Assembly: GCA_034430675.1 (NCBI GenBank)
Contig: DAOUEB010000027.1
Span: 1 to 64,000, forward strand
Origin: JAFGPF01 sp034430675
GTDB taxonomy: Bacteria > Chloroflexota > Dehalococcoidia > Dehalococcoidales > RBG-16-60-22
Reading direction: 5' to 3'
Length of the DNA stretch: 64,000 nt
Shown here: positions 32,362 through 40,809 of the stretch, piece by piece
Layout: every line of letters starts with the position of its first letter
Position numbering within the stretch: the stretch's first letter is position 1
Position numbers and translations under genes: made by a program
The notes under the pieces: generated by a model
Told to the model about the DNA's origin: nothing
Database searches by the model: none
Seen by the model: the letters and a program-made list of their open reading frames with translations, nothing else

Positions 32362-33024
32362 ATGTATATTATAGTCGTTGGCGGCGGCCGCCTGGGTTAT
32401 TACCTGCTCAAGGCGCTGCTTAATGAAGGGCATGAGGTGCTCGTGCTGGAAAAGGATGTTCGCATATGTAAGACCATCACCGATGAGCTGGGCAGTGTCT
32501 GCTTTCGCGGTGATGGCTGCGAGGCGTCCACCCTGGCTGAAGTGGGTACCGGCCGGGCGGATATGCTGGTGGCGGTGACCGGCGACGACGAGGATAACCT
32601 GGTTGCCTGTCAGGTAGCCAAGCACAAGCATAACGTGCCCCGCACCATCGCCCGTCTTCGCAATCCGCAGAATGCCGCTCTATTTAAGAAACTGGGAGTG
32701 GATGTTACCATCAGCGCGACCGATATTATCCTTGAGACGATAGAGCGGGAAGTGCCGACACACCCGGTAACGCAGTTGATGTCCCTCGATGAAAAGGGGC
32801 TTGTGATTGTGGATGTCAAGATTTCACCTGAATCTACCACCGTGGGTAAGATGGTCAAGGAGCTTTCCCTGCCCAAAGAAAGCCATCTGGCGCTCATTAT
32901 TCCCAATGAAGGCAGCACGCATGTGCCCGCTGCCAATACCGTCCTTAGGGCGGGCGACCAGATAATTGCCGTGACCAGCCCCGAGACCAAAGAGGCATTA
33001 AAGGCTGCTATGAGGGGCATTTAA
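32362..33024 (+). CDS. TrkA-type potassium transport regulator
   Basis: 220 aa with an RCK-N Rossmann domain (IIVVGGGRLGYYLLKAL, residues 3-19; MLVAVTGDDEDNLVACQVAKH) and a TrkA-C domain (residues 140-218, containing VDVKISPESTTVGK and GDQIIAVTSPE). Such proteins form regulatory rings under Trk/Ktr channels. No channel subunit is in the window, so the partner could be the upstream permease, or a channel elsewhere. It follows the single-domain TrkA protein by 9 bp. Confidence 0.88.
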   Translation: MYIIVVGGGRLGYYLLKALLNEGHEVLVLEKDVRICKTITDELGSVCFRGDGCEASTLAEVGTGRADMLVAVTGDDEDNLVACQVAKHKHNVPRTIARLRNPQNAALFKKLGVDVTISATDIILETIEREVPTHPVTQLMSLDEKGLVIVDVKISPESTTVGKMVKELSLPKESHLALIIPNEGSTHVPAANTVLRAGDQIIAVTSPETKEALKAAMRGI

Positions 33025-33220
33025 GCCTGCTTAAGTCCAAGTAGTTCCCTGCTAAAGCCGGAAATCTTTAATTTTCTTTCCTATCATTTAATATACCTCG
33101 GTTTCCCTTTTTTCTTCACCACCCAACCTCCCGTGGTTTTCTTTCCCACCCGGTCCGCTCAGCGTCACCTGCCGCTTATCCCGAATGTTTGGCCACGCTA
33201 CACTCCAAGTGGGGCGTATA

Positions 33221-33320
33221 AGAGGGGCGCCAGCCCCTCTTTCTAAAAAATTCCCCCTTCCCCTAGCAGTAGGGAAGGGGGTTCACCCTGAAGGGATAAA
33301 GGGGGGTGGGGTCATTACAG
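33221..33320. repeat. Interspersed hairpin repeat in the 33.0-33.4 kb gap
   Basis: AGAGGGGC-GCCA-GCCCCTCT (33221-33240) is followed by an inverted pair CCCCCTTCCC-CTA / TAG-GGAAGGGGG (33253-33281) and AAAGGGGGGTGGGG. It is the same family as the copies at 12982, 37252 and 58623. The remaining 33025-33220 is a C/T-rich stretch with no ORF. Confidence 0.6.
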
Positions 33321-33365
33321 AAAAAGTATATTGGGCAGGTTAGTAAACAACCTGTCTGTTATTAT

Positions 33366-33393
33366 TTGACGCAAGTACGCCGTTTATTATATT
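33366..33393 (+). promoter_or_regulatory. Probable promoter of comEA-comEC
   Basis: TTGACG at 33366-33371, 16 bp, TATATT at 33388-33393, about 68 bp before the comEA ATG at 33461. Confidence 0.5.
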
Positions 33394-33460
33394 GTCAGGG
33401 CGAGTTTGCCGGATGGCGAATATACAATAACTCTCAACAGTGCATGCAGGGAGACCTTCA

Positions 33461-33970
33461 ATGAAGGCGGGCAGGTTTATCAATGGCTGGACTGTGACGG
33501 CTATCCTTCTGGCGGCGATTATTATTGCCGGCGGTGTCGTCATATGGTCGAAACAAAGCCGGAGCCAGGCTATCGAAATTTCCATGTCACCGGAACGTGA
33601 AATTCAGGGCGGAATATATGTCGGCGGGGAGGTCAATAACCCGGGCTTTTATCCTCTGAAAGTCGGGGATGACATTGAAGATGTCCTACAGGCGGCGGGA
33701 GGTATTACCGATGGCGCCGACCTGAGTCATGTTGAACTGATTGTTTCCGGCCCGGAGGAGGGAGAAACCCCGCAAAAGGTCAATATCAATAAAGCGGGAA
33801 CGTGGCTGCTGGCGGCATTGTCCGGAATCGGGGAGGTCAGGGCGCAGGCAATTGTAGATTACCGAAAGCAGAACGGCCCGTTTCGTGACATTAATGAGCT
33901 GCTTAAAGTAGATGGATTGGGAAAGGTTACCTTCGAACATATCAAACATCTTATCACCGTCGCCGAGTGA
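33461..33970 (+). CDS. comEA: ComEA-type DNA-binding competence protein
   Basis: 169 aa from the ATG at 33461, with GGGAG nine bases upstream; the in-frame GTG at 33440 overlaps that site. One N-terminal transmembrane helix (about 9-28) is followed by a SLBB-like domain (GGEVNNPGFYPL...) and a C-terminal helix-hairpin-helix pair (VNINKAGTWLLAALSGIGEVRAQAIVDYR... then VDGLGKVTFE). ComEA binds incoming double-stranded DNA at the cell surface and passes it to ComEC, encoded 18 bp downstream. Confidence 0.9.
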   Translation: MKAGRFINGWTVTAILLAAIIIAGGVVIWSKQSRSQAIEISMSPEREIQGGIYVGGEVNNPGFYPLKVGDDIEDVLQAAGGITDGADLSHVELIVSGPEEGETPQKVNINKAGTWLLAALSGIGEVRAQAIVDYRKQNGPFRDINELLKVDGLGKVTFEHIKHLITVAE

Positions 33971-33988
33971 TATTAAGGATAATGACTC

Positions 33989-36409
33989 GTGGCACTTATC
34001 TATCTTAGCTGTGTCTGGGTAGCCGGAATCTTTCTGGGCTCCAAACTGAATCTGCCCCTGTTACTCAGCCTTGCCGGGCTTGTCCCTCTGCCGCTGCTCT
34101 TCTTTATCCGTCAACGCCGAAAGCTAATAATACTGGCCGGTCTCGGGATTATTATCCTGGTATTATCGGCCGCTTATTCTTATTCCAGCCTGTACGGGAT
34201 TGACGATAGTAAAGTCCATTTCTATAATGACCGTGGCATTACCGAAATCAAGGGTACGGTAGCGGGCGACCCTGATGTCAGGGATAGCAACACCCGCCTC
34301 AACCTATCGACTGCCGCTATCAAGCTGGACTCCGGATGGCGGGATGTCGAGGGAACGGTACTGGTGTTCGTGCCCCGTTACCCCGCCTATGAGTACGGGG
34401 ACGTCCTCAGGATAACGGGAGAACTGAAGACGCCGCCTCAGCTGGACGACTTTGATTATCGCGGGTATCTGGCGCACCAGGGTATCCATGCCACCATGCT
34501 CTACCCCCGGATAGAAGTGCTGGATACGGGGCATGGTTTCGCGCCGCTGGCCTGGGTCTATTCCCTGAGGGGACAATTGTCGCAAACCCTGGCGCAGGTG
34601 CTGCCCGAACCGCAGGCTTCGCTGGCCCAGGGTGTTGTCCTGGGAATCCGGGGCAATATTCCCCAGGAGCTGAGGGACGACTTCTCCCGCAGCGGCACTG
34701 CCCACATCCTGGCGATATCCGGCCTGCATCTCGGCATCATGGCCGGTATCCTGCTCGGTGTCGGTCTCTGGCTCTTCGGACGGCGGCATTACCTCTATGT
34801 CTGGCTGGCGCTCGGCGCCGTCTGGCTCTACACCATAATTACGGGTATGAACCCGCCGGTGGTGCGGGGCGCCATCATGGCCAGCCTGTTCCTGTTTGCC
34901 GAGGCCCTGGGGAGGCAGCGCAGCGCCATGGTAGCGCTGACCTTAGCCGCGGCGGTTATGGTAGGCGTCCATCCCTATATCCTGGGTGGCGCTTCTTTCC
35001 AGATGAGCTTTCTGGCTATGGCCGGTCTGGTCTTTATTTTCCCGGTTTTGCGGGACCTGGGCAGGCGGGTGGTCACCCGGGTGCTGGGTGAGGAAGGGGC
35101 TTTTGTTTCCCTGTCTAATGTTGTCGTCGATACTGTGAGTGCGACCCTGGGAGCTATCATCGCGGTCTGGCCGGTGGTCGCCTATTACTTCGGAATAGTT
35201 TCCTTGGTAGGCCCTCTAGCCACCTTCCTGGCTTTACCGGCTCTGCCCGGTATTATCGTCACCGGGGCTCTGGCGGGGGTAGTGGGGCTGGCCTCACTGG
35301 CGGTAGCCCAGGCTATCGGCTGGCTGGCCTGGCTCTTTCTATCGTACCTGCTCCTGGTGGTCAGTGGCCTGGGGTCGTCCCCCGTTTCATCCGTTGAGGT
35401 CGAATCGATTAACCCGGTACTGGTGTGGGGCTATTATCTGGTACTCGCGGCGGCTATCTGGCTTAACAGTTATCGTAAGAGGTTGCGTAACCTGATGTCG
35501 GGAACGGCCGGCCGTATGAAGGAAGGGTTAAGTATATCCTTCGGGCTTTCCGGGGTCGGTAAGTGGCTTATCGTGCCCCTGCTGGTACTGGCGGTACTGG
35601 TGTCTTTCACAGCGGCCACCATGCCCGATGACGACCTCCGCGTCAGCTTTCTCGACGTCGGCGAGGGGGACGCCGTTCTCATTCAGAGGGGGAATCGGCA
35701 AATACTGGTCGATGGCGGGCCCAGTCCCCGGGCGGTAACCCTGGGACTCGGCAGCCGGATGCCTTTCTGGGACAGGACTATCGATGTGGTGGTATTGACC
35801 CATCCCCACCAGGACCACCTCGCCGGTCTGGTGGAAGTGCTCCGGCGTTACCGGGTGGGGCATGTGCTCTATCCGGTTCTGGACTATGAGTCGCCTTCAT
35901 ACGACGAGTGGTCGAGGCTTGTTGTGGAAAAGGAGATAGAGAGCACGGTTGCCCGTGCCGGACAGCAGATTGACCTGGGTGACGGCATTATTATTAAGGT
36001 GCTGAATCCGCCGGCGAACCTTATGGCCGGCAGCCAGTCGGATGTGGACAACAATGGCGTGGTGCTGCGCCTGAAAGCAGGCGATGTCAGCTTTCTGCTG
36101 ACCGCGGATATTATGAGTGAGGCCGAGCGGGAGCTTGTCAGGGAACGGGCCGACCTGCCGGTGACGGTTCTCAAGGTGGCCCATCATGGCTCGGCTACCT
36201 CCACTACACCTGAGTTCCTGGCAGTGGTCAGCCCACAGGTGGCCGTCATCTCCTGCGGCGCCGATAACCGGTTCGGCCACCCGGATGCCGAAGTTTTAGA
36301 TAGGTTAGAAGAAAAAGTCGGCTTTGATAATATCTACTGCACTGCTGAACATGGCACGATAGACTTTATCATTGACGGGGAGAAGCTCTGGGTGGAGGTG
36401 GGGAGGTAA
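33989..36409 (+). CDS. comEC: ComEC/Rec2 DNA uptake channel
   Basis: 806 aa, GTG start after AAGGAT. It has N-terminal membrane helices, an OB-like extracytoplasmic domain (about 70-170), the competence membrane domain (about 200-500, with GTAHILAISGLHLGIMAGI) and a C-terminal metallo-beta-lactamase-like domain with LTHPHQDHLAGL (HxHxDH at about 598-603). This full-length type imports single-stranded DNA and may degrade the other strand. With comEA and the distant comM in the same window, natural transformation is plausible. Confidence 0.92.
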   Translation: MALIYLSCVWVAGIFLGSKLNLPLLLSLAGLVPLPLLFFIRQRRKLIILAGLGIIILVLSAAYSYSSLYGIDDSKVHFYNDRGITEIKGTVAGDPDVRDSNTRLNLSTAAIKLDSGWRDVEGTVLVFVPRYPAYEYGDVLRITGELKTPPQLDDFDYRGYLAHQGIHATMLYPRIEVLDTGHGFAPLAWVYSLRGQLSQTLAQVLPEPQASLAQGVVLGIRGNIPQELRDDFSRSGTAHILAISGLHLGIMAGILLGVGLWLFGRRHYLYVWLALGAVWLYTIITGMNPPVVRGAIMASLFLFAEALGRQRSAMVALTLAAAVMVGVHPYILGGASFQMSFLAMAGLVFIFPVLRDLGRRVVTRVLGEEGAFVSLSNVVVDTVSATLGAIIAVWPVVAYYFGIVSLVGPLATFLALPALPGIIVTGALAGVVGLASLAVAQAIGWLAWLFLSYLLLVVSGLGSSPVSSVEVESINPVLVWGYYLVLAAAIWLNSYRKRLRNLMSGTAGRMKEGLSISFGLSGVGKWLIVPLLVLAVLVSFTAATMPDDDLRVSFLDVGEGDAVLIQRGNRQILVDGGPSPRAVTLGLGSRMPFWDRTIDVVVLTHPHQDHLAGLVEVLRRYRVGHVLYPVLDYESPSYDEWSRLVVEKEIESTVARAGQQIDLGDGIIIKVLNPPANLMAGSQSDVDNNGVVLRLKAGDVSFLLTADIMSEAERELVRERADLPVTVLKVAHHGSATSTTPEFLAVVSPQVAVISCGADNRFGHPDAEVLDRLEEKVGFDNIYCTAEHGTIDFIIDGEKLWVEVGR

Positions 36410-36423
36410 CTTCCCCGGTATTT

Positions 36424-37068
36424 CTAAGGTTTCCTCACCAGGATGCATATATTCCTTGAAAACGTCTTCAGCGGGAAGTGGTATTTACTTTCCGGTGATG
36501 AACTGACCACCTCGAAGCCGGCTTTCCGAGTCAGTCCCTCAAGTTCGCGGTGGGAGAACAGGTAGTAATAGCGGTAGAGGGTCTTGTCCTTGCTGCGCCA
36601 GGGAACCAGCACGTTTTTGGTCTTGAGCCAGAACCTGGGCTGCCAGCGATTCCACACGGTGATAAAGGCCTCGCCGCCGGGCTTGAGCACGCGCCGTAAA
36701 TCCCTTAATGCCTGTAATCTTTCTTCGTTGTCTTCGATATGGTGATAGGTAGCCACGGCTATCGCGCAGTCGAACGAATCATCGGCATAGGGGAGGTTCC
36801 GGGCATCGGCCTCGACGAGATTGACGCTGAATTTATATTTATCGGTGTACTTCCGGGCGAGTTCTATCATCTTCGGCGAGAAATCAACGCCGTACAACTC
36901 GAAGCTGTTTTTGAAAGGGATAAAATCGGGACCATGGGCGCAGCCCACGTTGAGCAAGCGGCCCTGCCGCCACCGCTTCGCCAGCGCCTCCAGCTCATTG
37001 CAGAAGATGGAGCGGTGCCGGAAGTTATACCACCCCGAAGCTATCTGGTTGAAAATTTCTCTGGTCAT
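36424..37068 (-). CDS. Trm9/ALKBH8-like SAM methyltransferase
   Basis: 214 aa. The N-terminus (FNQIASGWYNFRHRSIF) and SAM motif I (LLNVGCAHGPDF, residues 37-48), followed by GVDFSPKMIELA and ATYHHIEDNEERL, resemble the Trm9/ALKBH8 class that esterifies cm5U34 to mcm5U in eukaryotic tRNA. A general class I methyltransferase is the safe call; the tRNA role is inferred from similarity and from being divergent to elp3. Its start is about 290 bp from elp3, with a MITE-like insertion between. Confidence 0.7.
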   Translation of the reverse strand: MTREIFNQIASGWYNFRHRSIFCNELEALAKRWRQGRLLNVGCAHGPDFIPFKNSFELYGVDFSPKMIELARKYTDKYKFSVNLVEADARNLPYADDSFDCAIAVATYHHIEDNEERLQALRDLRRVLKPGGEAFITVWNRWQPRFWLKTKNVLVPWRSKDKTLYRYYYLFSHRELEGLTRKAGFEVVSSSPESKYHFPLKTFSRNICILVRKP

Positions 37069-37090
37069 GGTATTCTCCGCTTACTTTCAG

Positions 37091-37238
37091 TGTCATTGCG
37101 AGCCCTCACGCTACGCTCAGGATAAACTCCGCGAAGCAATCCCCTTGACCGTGTTTGAGATTGCCACGCCTGCGTACCGTAACGCACTTCGGCGTGCAGG
37201 CACGTCGCCCCGACCTGTCGGTATTCCTCGCAATGACA
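37091..37238. mobile_element. MITE-like inverted-repeat element (148 bp)
   Basis: Perfect 12-bp terminal inverted repeats TGTCATTGCGAG (37091-37102) and CTCGCAATGACA (37227-37238) bound a 148-bp non-coding element. The left end matches the fragment at 55650-55701 nearly base for base (CGCTACGCTCAGGATAAACTCC). No transposase is encoded, so it is a non-autonomous, passively mobilised repeat. Any shorter hairpin at 37252-37268 belongs to a separate repeat family. Confidence 0.7.
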
Positions 37239-37251
37239 TCTTTGTTTTTAA

Positions 37252-37268
37252 GAGGGGCGAAGCCCCTC
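37252..37268. repeat. GC-rich hairpin repeat copy
   Basis: GAGGGGC-GAA-GCCCCTC, preceded by TTTTTAA and followed by CTGGACTCCCCCTG. It matches the core of the repeats at 12982, 33221 and 58623. It lies in the elp3 upstream region, about 30 bp before a TTGACA box (37300). Confidence 0.55.
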
Positions 37269-37356
37269 CTGGACTCCCCCTGTTATGGCGTTTTAATTGT
37301 TGACATAAGCTAAAATCTGCTAAACTGAGAATAGTCTCCTGTTTAATAGTAAGCGC

Positions 37357-38751
37357 ATGATGAGGAAATTTGCAAGAACCATATCCGGGGTGACGCCGCT
37401 GGCGGTGATGACCCGGCCCATGAGCTGCCCCGGCCAGTGCCTGTACTGCCCGACTTATCAGGATGCGCCGCAGAGCTACACGCCGGAGTCGCCGGCGGTG
37501 CTGCGTGCTAAGAAGTGCGACTACGATGCCCGGCAGCAGGTGGAGTTGCGCCTGCGGATATTTACAGAAATGGGGCACCCCACGGATAAAATCGAGCTGA
37601 TAATCATGGGCGGTACCTTTCTGTCTCATCCCATCGATTATCAATATCAATTCATCAAGGACTGCTACGACGGACTTAACGGCGTGGCGTCGGCCACGCT
37701 GGAAGAAGCCAGGAAAGTCAACGAGACGGCCGCGCACCGCTGCACCGGACTGTGTATCGAGACCCGGCCGGACTGGTGTGGACAGGCGGAGATAGAGCGG
37801 ATGCTGGAGTTCGGTACCACGAGGGTCGAGCTCGGCGTGCAGACCCTGGACGAAGATGTCTACCGTCTGGTGAGGAGGGGACACGGGGTGGAGGAAGTGG
37901 TCAGGGCCACGGCCTTGCTGCGGGAACACGGTTTCAAGGTCTACTATCACTGGATGCCGGGACTCCCCGGCTCGACCCCGGAGAAAGACCTCAGCATGTC
38001 CCGGACGCTTTTTGCCGATGACCGCTTTAAGCCGGACGGACTGAAGCTGTATCCCACCATGGTAGTCGAGGGCACCGAGCTGGAGAGGTGGTACCGGGAA
38101 GGGCGCTACCAGCCCTACGATAATGAAACGATGGTAAATCTGACCATCGGGATAAAATCGATTGTTCCCAAGTATGTCAGGATTTCCCGCGTGCTGCGCG
38201 ATATTCCATCCAAGTACATTGTCGCCGGACTCAAGGACTCGCTGCGGGATATCGTCAGGAAGAGAATGAAGCGGGACGCCATCGAGTGCCGTTGCATCCG
38301 GTGCCGTGAGTACGGTCACCGGACGCGGGCCGGCTTTGACATCGGTAAACCTCGAATGGTCAGGATGGACTACCATGCCTCGGACGGTAACGAGGTCTTC
38401 CTGTCCTTCGAGGACGATAAGGAGACGCTGTTCGGTCTGCTGCGGATGAGGATTCAATCCCGCCCCGTTCCGGCACTGGGGCAGGGGTTAAACGGTAATA
38501 TAGCCCTCATCAGGGAACTGCACGTTTTCGGTCCCGAGGTTCCCCTCAGCGGGCAGATGAGCGAAGCCGCCCAGCACAAGGGACTGGGCAAGGCTTTATT
38601 CAGGGAAGCGGAGCGGATTGCCCTTGACGAGTTTCAGTCTGGCCAGATGATAGTCCTGAGCGGCACCGGTGCCAGGGAGTACTACCGCACTGAGTTCGAT
38701 TACCTCTCACAGGGCGACTACATGGTTAAGACCCTGAGACCTCAGGGTTAA
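37357..38751 (+). CDS. elp3: Elp3-type tRNA uridine-34 modification enzyme (radical SAM/GNAT)
   Basis: 464 aa. Elp3 attaches a carboxymethyl group at C5 of wobble uridine using acetyl-CoA and a radical SAM cluster. The cluster cysteines are C24-x3-C28-x2-C31 (SCPGQCLYCP). The radical SAM barrel runs to about residue 300, a Cys-rich linker IECRCIRCRE is near 310, and the C-terminal GNAT domain includes QHKGLGKALFREAERIA (about 410-425). It lacks the eukaryotic N-terminal extension, as bacterial Elp3 does. A TTGACA...TAAACT pair (15-bp spacer) is upstream. Large reverse ORFs across it are shadows. Confidence 0.95.
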   Translation: MMRKFARTISGVTPLAVMTRPMSCPGQCLYCPTYQDAPQSYTPESPAVLRAKKCDYDARQQVELRLRIFTEMGHPTDKIELIIMGGTFLSHPIDYQYQFIKDCYDGLNGVASATLEEARKVNETAAHRCTGLCIETRPDWCGQAEIERMLEFGTTRVELGVQTLDEDVYRLVRRGHGVEEVVRATALLREHGFKVYYHWMPGLPGSTPEKDLSMSRTLFADDRFKPDGLKLYPTMVVEGTELERWYREGRYQPYDNETMVNLTIGIKSIVPKYVRISRVLRDIPSKYIVAGLKDSLRDIVRKRMKRDAIECRCIRCREYGHRTRAGFDIGKPRMVRMDYHASDGNEVFLSFEDDKETLFGLLRMRIQSRPVPALGQGLNGNIALIRELHVFGPEVPLSGQMSEAAQHKGLGKALFREAERIALDEFQSGQMIVLSGTGAREYYRTEFDYLSQGDYMVKTLRPQG

Positions 38752-38762
38752 TCATCTTCGCA

Positions 38763-39916
38763 TCAGGGACTGTTCTGCCGTGTTTTTCCCCGATTTTCCG
38801 TTTGGCTCTGCTCTCTGGTCTGATTGGCAGATACCGTATCGGGCTTTCCTGTTTCGGCATCAGTCCGCTCTCGATTCTGTTCCTGGTTCTCCGCCCGGAC
38901 CTGTACCTGTACGGAAGGGTTATCCGAGTCCGGCGTCTGATTGGCGGTGCTTAACCTCAGTCTTTCCCTGACCTCTGCCTGTATCCGGTTCATTACGGTT
39001 TCTTCATCGGGAACGTCACCGAGGGCGTTTTTCTCCCTGAGTTTCTCGAGAGCCCTCTGGTACTTCCTCACCGAGTTCTCGATGGCGTTTTCGATGGCCT
39101 GCCGGGCGTTCTCGGGGACTTGTTCGTAGACTCCACTCAGGACATCCAGGCGGTTGGACGTGGAATGGGCCAGACGCTGTTCAATGGCGGTGATATCGAT
39201 GCCTTTTTCCTCGGCAAAGGCGGCCATTTCTTCTTCCAGTGCGGCAATCCTGGGGCGTAATCCAGGGCTTCCTCAACATCGGCGGTCACGTTATCGGAAG
39301 CTCGCACCCTGGCCCTTTCCATCTGGTTTTCAATGGTGTCGGCGGCAATATCAATAGCCCTTTCCGTTTTTACTTTAGCCAGTGCCCACAGGGCGTTTAT
39401 CTGCCCGTTCATGGAAGCTGTCCTGGCATGCGTAAGGGCTTCCCTGGCCTGTTCCGGGACCTGGTCTTTGACCCTGTCCAGAATATTCAGGTGTTTGGCG
39501 GTGGCTAAGGCCACTCTCTCCGAGATGTTATCGGAGAGTCCCTGCTGTACGGCTGCTTCCAGTCTTTCGTTGACCATGGCCATAAACCCGTCGTAATCGT
39601 TGGCGGCGCGCTCCATCTCCCTCACCCTGTTTTTGGCGGCCATGGTCCGGGTTTCGGCCAGACGCTCTTCGGCGTATTGCAGGGCTTTCCTGACCTTGGC
39701 CTCGTTGCCAAAAGTGAAGAACATACCGATGTTTTTGCCCCACGTGTCCAGGAAGTAAAAGGGACTATCCGGCGTGAGACCGGGGTCGGGGAGTTCTTCA
39801 TCCTGGGCGTAAGCGGTGCCGCCGAAGAAAAGTGACGTGATGATAAGGCTGCTTACTAATGTTATTCTCAATAGTTTCTGTTTCATGGTTGACCTCTCGT
39901 TCTGGTAAAATATCAC
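38763..39916 (-). pseudogene. Secreted DUF5667-like protein, split by a frameshift
   Basis: The reading frame from 39916 has a signal peptide (MKQKLLRITLVSSLIITSLF... start at about 39886) and a helical DUF5667-like region (PDPGLTPDSPFYFLDTWGKNIGM). After DVEEALDYAPG it switches to nonsense. The next frame carries the natural continuation (RIAALEEEMAAFAEEKG...), ending in a Glu/Gln/Thr-rich tail at 38763. The change lies at the GGGG run at 39252-39255; one extra base there restores the frame. It could be a sequencing error, a recent inactivating mutation, or a phase-variable tract. The first segment alone would make about 259 aa. Confidence 0.7.
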
Positions 39917-40007
39917 TCACTGTATTATATAACGTAAGGGGTGCCGTTTGGTTAGGTATGCTCTGGGAAAAAAGTCCCTGGTAAATAGGTAATTCGGTAG
40001 TCTGAGC

Positions 40008-40376
40008 TCAGTACCTGCCCAGATCCCTTAACCTGTCGTCACTGATGCCGAAGTGGTGGGCTATTTCATGCTGCACGACGCGCTGTACCTCGGCGATAAT
40101 CCTGGCATCGTTTTTATATATGGCCTCAATCGGTCTCTGGAAGATGGTTACTTTATCCGGCGTGACGAATCCGTAGCCGTGGCTGCGCCGGGTCAGGGGC
40201 ACACCTTCATAAAGGCCGAGCAGGGTTTCACCCCGTCTTCCTCCCAGCACCCGCAGTTGAGTGCGTGTCGGCTCGTCGGCTACCACCACGTCGATGTTTT
40301 CCAGCCTTTCCTGGAATTCTTCGGGCAGGTTTTCGATTGCTTTAGCTACGAGCCATTCAAACTTTTCGCTGTCCAT
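40008..40376 (-). CDS. Zinicin-like metallopeptidase family protein
   Basis: 122 aa. The zinc motif HEIAHHFGI (HExxH plus a third His) lies at about 104-112, the pattern of the short metallopeptidase family (PF06262-like) found widely in actinobacteria and Chloroflexota. The N-terminal FxxLVxxAIxxLPEEF and GLYEGVPLT are further family features. No signal peptide is visible, so it is cytoplasmic. It overlaps the following membrane-protein gene by 20 bp. Confidence 0.85.
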   Translation of the reverse strand: MDSEKFEWLVAKAIENLPEEFQERLENIDVVVADEPTRTQLRVLGGRRGETLLGLYEGVPLTRRSHGYGFVTPDKVTIFQRPIEAIYKNDARIIAEVQRVVQHEIAHHFGISDDRLRDLGRY

Positions 40377-40776
40377 TATTCCTGGCTTTCCTTAGTGACC
40401 AGATTACATACAGAAATATAAAATAGGCGCTGACGCTGGAAAGCACTATCAGGTAGCCTATTACCTTGCTGAAAAAGGGGTCGGCCTGCGTCGAAATGAT
40501 GAAGCGGACAAAGTGAGTAACGCCGGCCAGGAGCCCGGCGGTGAGCCCTACGGTCATTCCGATGGAGAACGGCAGGCTTTTCAGCTTTTCGGGTTTAAAC
40601 ACAAGATAAACAACAAGGGCGTCTACGCCGAGGAGTGCCACGATAAGCGGTACGAAAATAAGCATGGTTTTTGGTGTGGGTATGACCACAATCTGCCAGA
40701 TAGCGCGGATAACTATAGCGATAACAGCCATCGTAAAGGTAACGGTGCACCATACTTTCAGGCGTGAATAGTTCAT
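40357..40776 (-). CDS. Four-helix membrane protein, unknown function
   Basis: 139 aa with four hydrophobic segments (about residues 12-33, 38-59, 70-92, 102-125) and a basic C-terminus. It lies upstream of and overlaps the metallopeptidase gene, so the two are coexpressed. The pairing suggests the peptidase acts near or on a membrane partner, but no known family is recognised. Confidence 0.6.
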   Translation of the reverse strand: MNYSRLKVWCTVTFTMAVIAIVIRAIWQIVVIPTPKTMLIFVPLIVALLGVDALVVYLVFKPEKLKSLPFSIGMTVGLTAGLLAGVTHFVRFIISTQADPFFSKVIGYLIVLSSVSAYFIFLYVIWSLRKARNNGQRKV

Positions 40777-40809
40777 TGTATTACTTTCCTCCGATAGATA
40801 GTTGCCTCT

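Noticed and set aside
37117..38457. 446-aa reverse-strand ORF over elp3
   Set aside because: Elp3's cluster and GNAT motifs are in the forward frame; this is a GC-driven antisense ORF.
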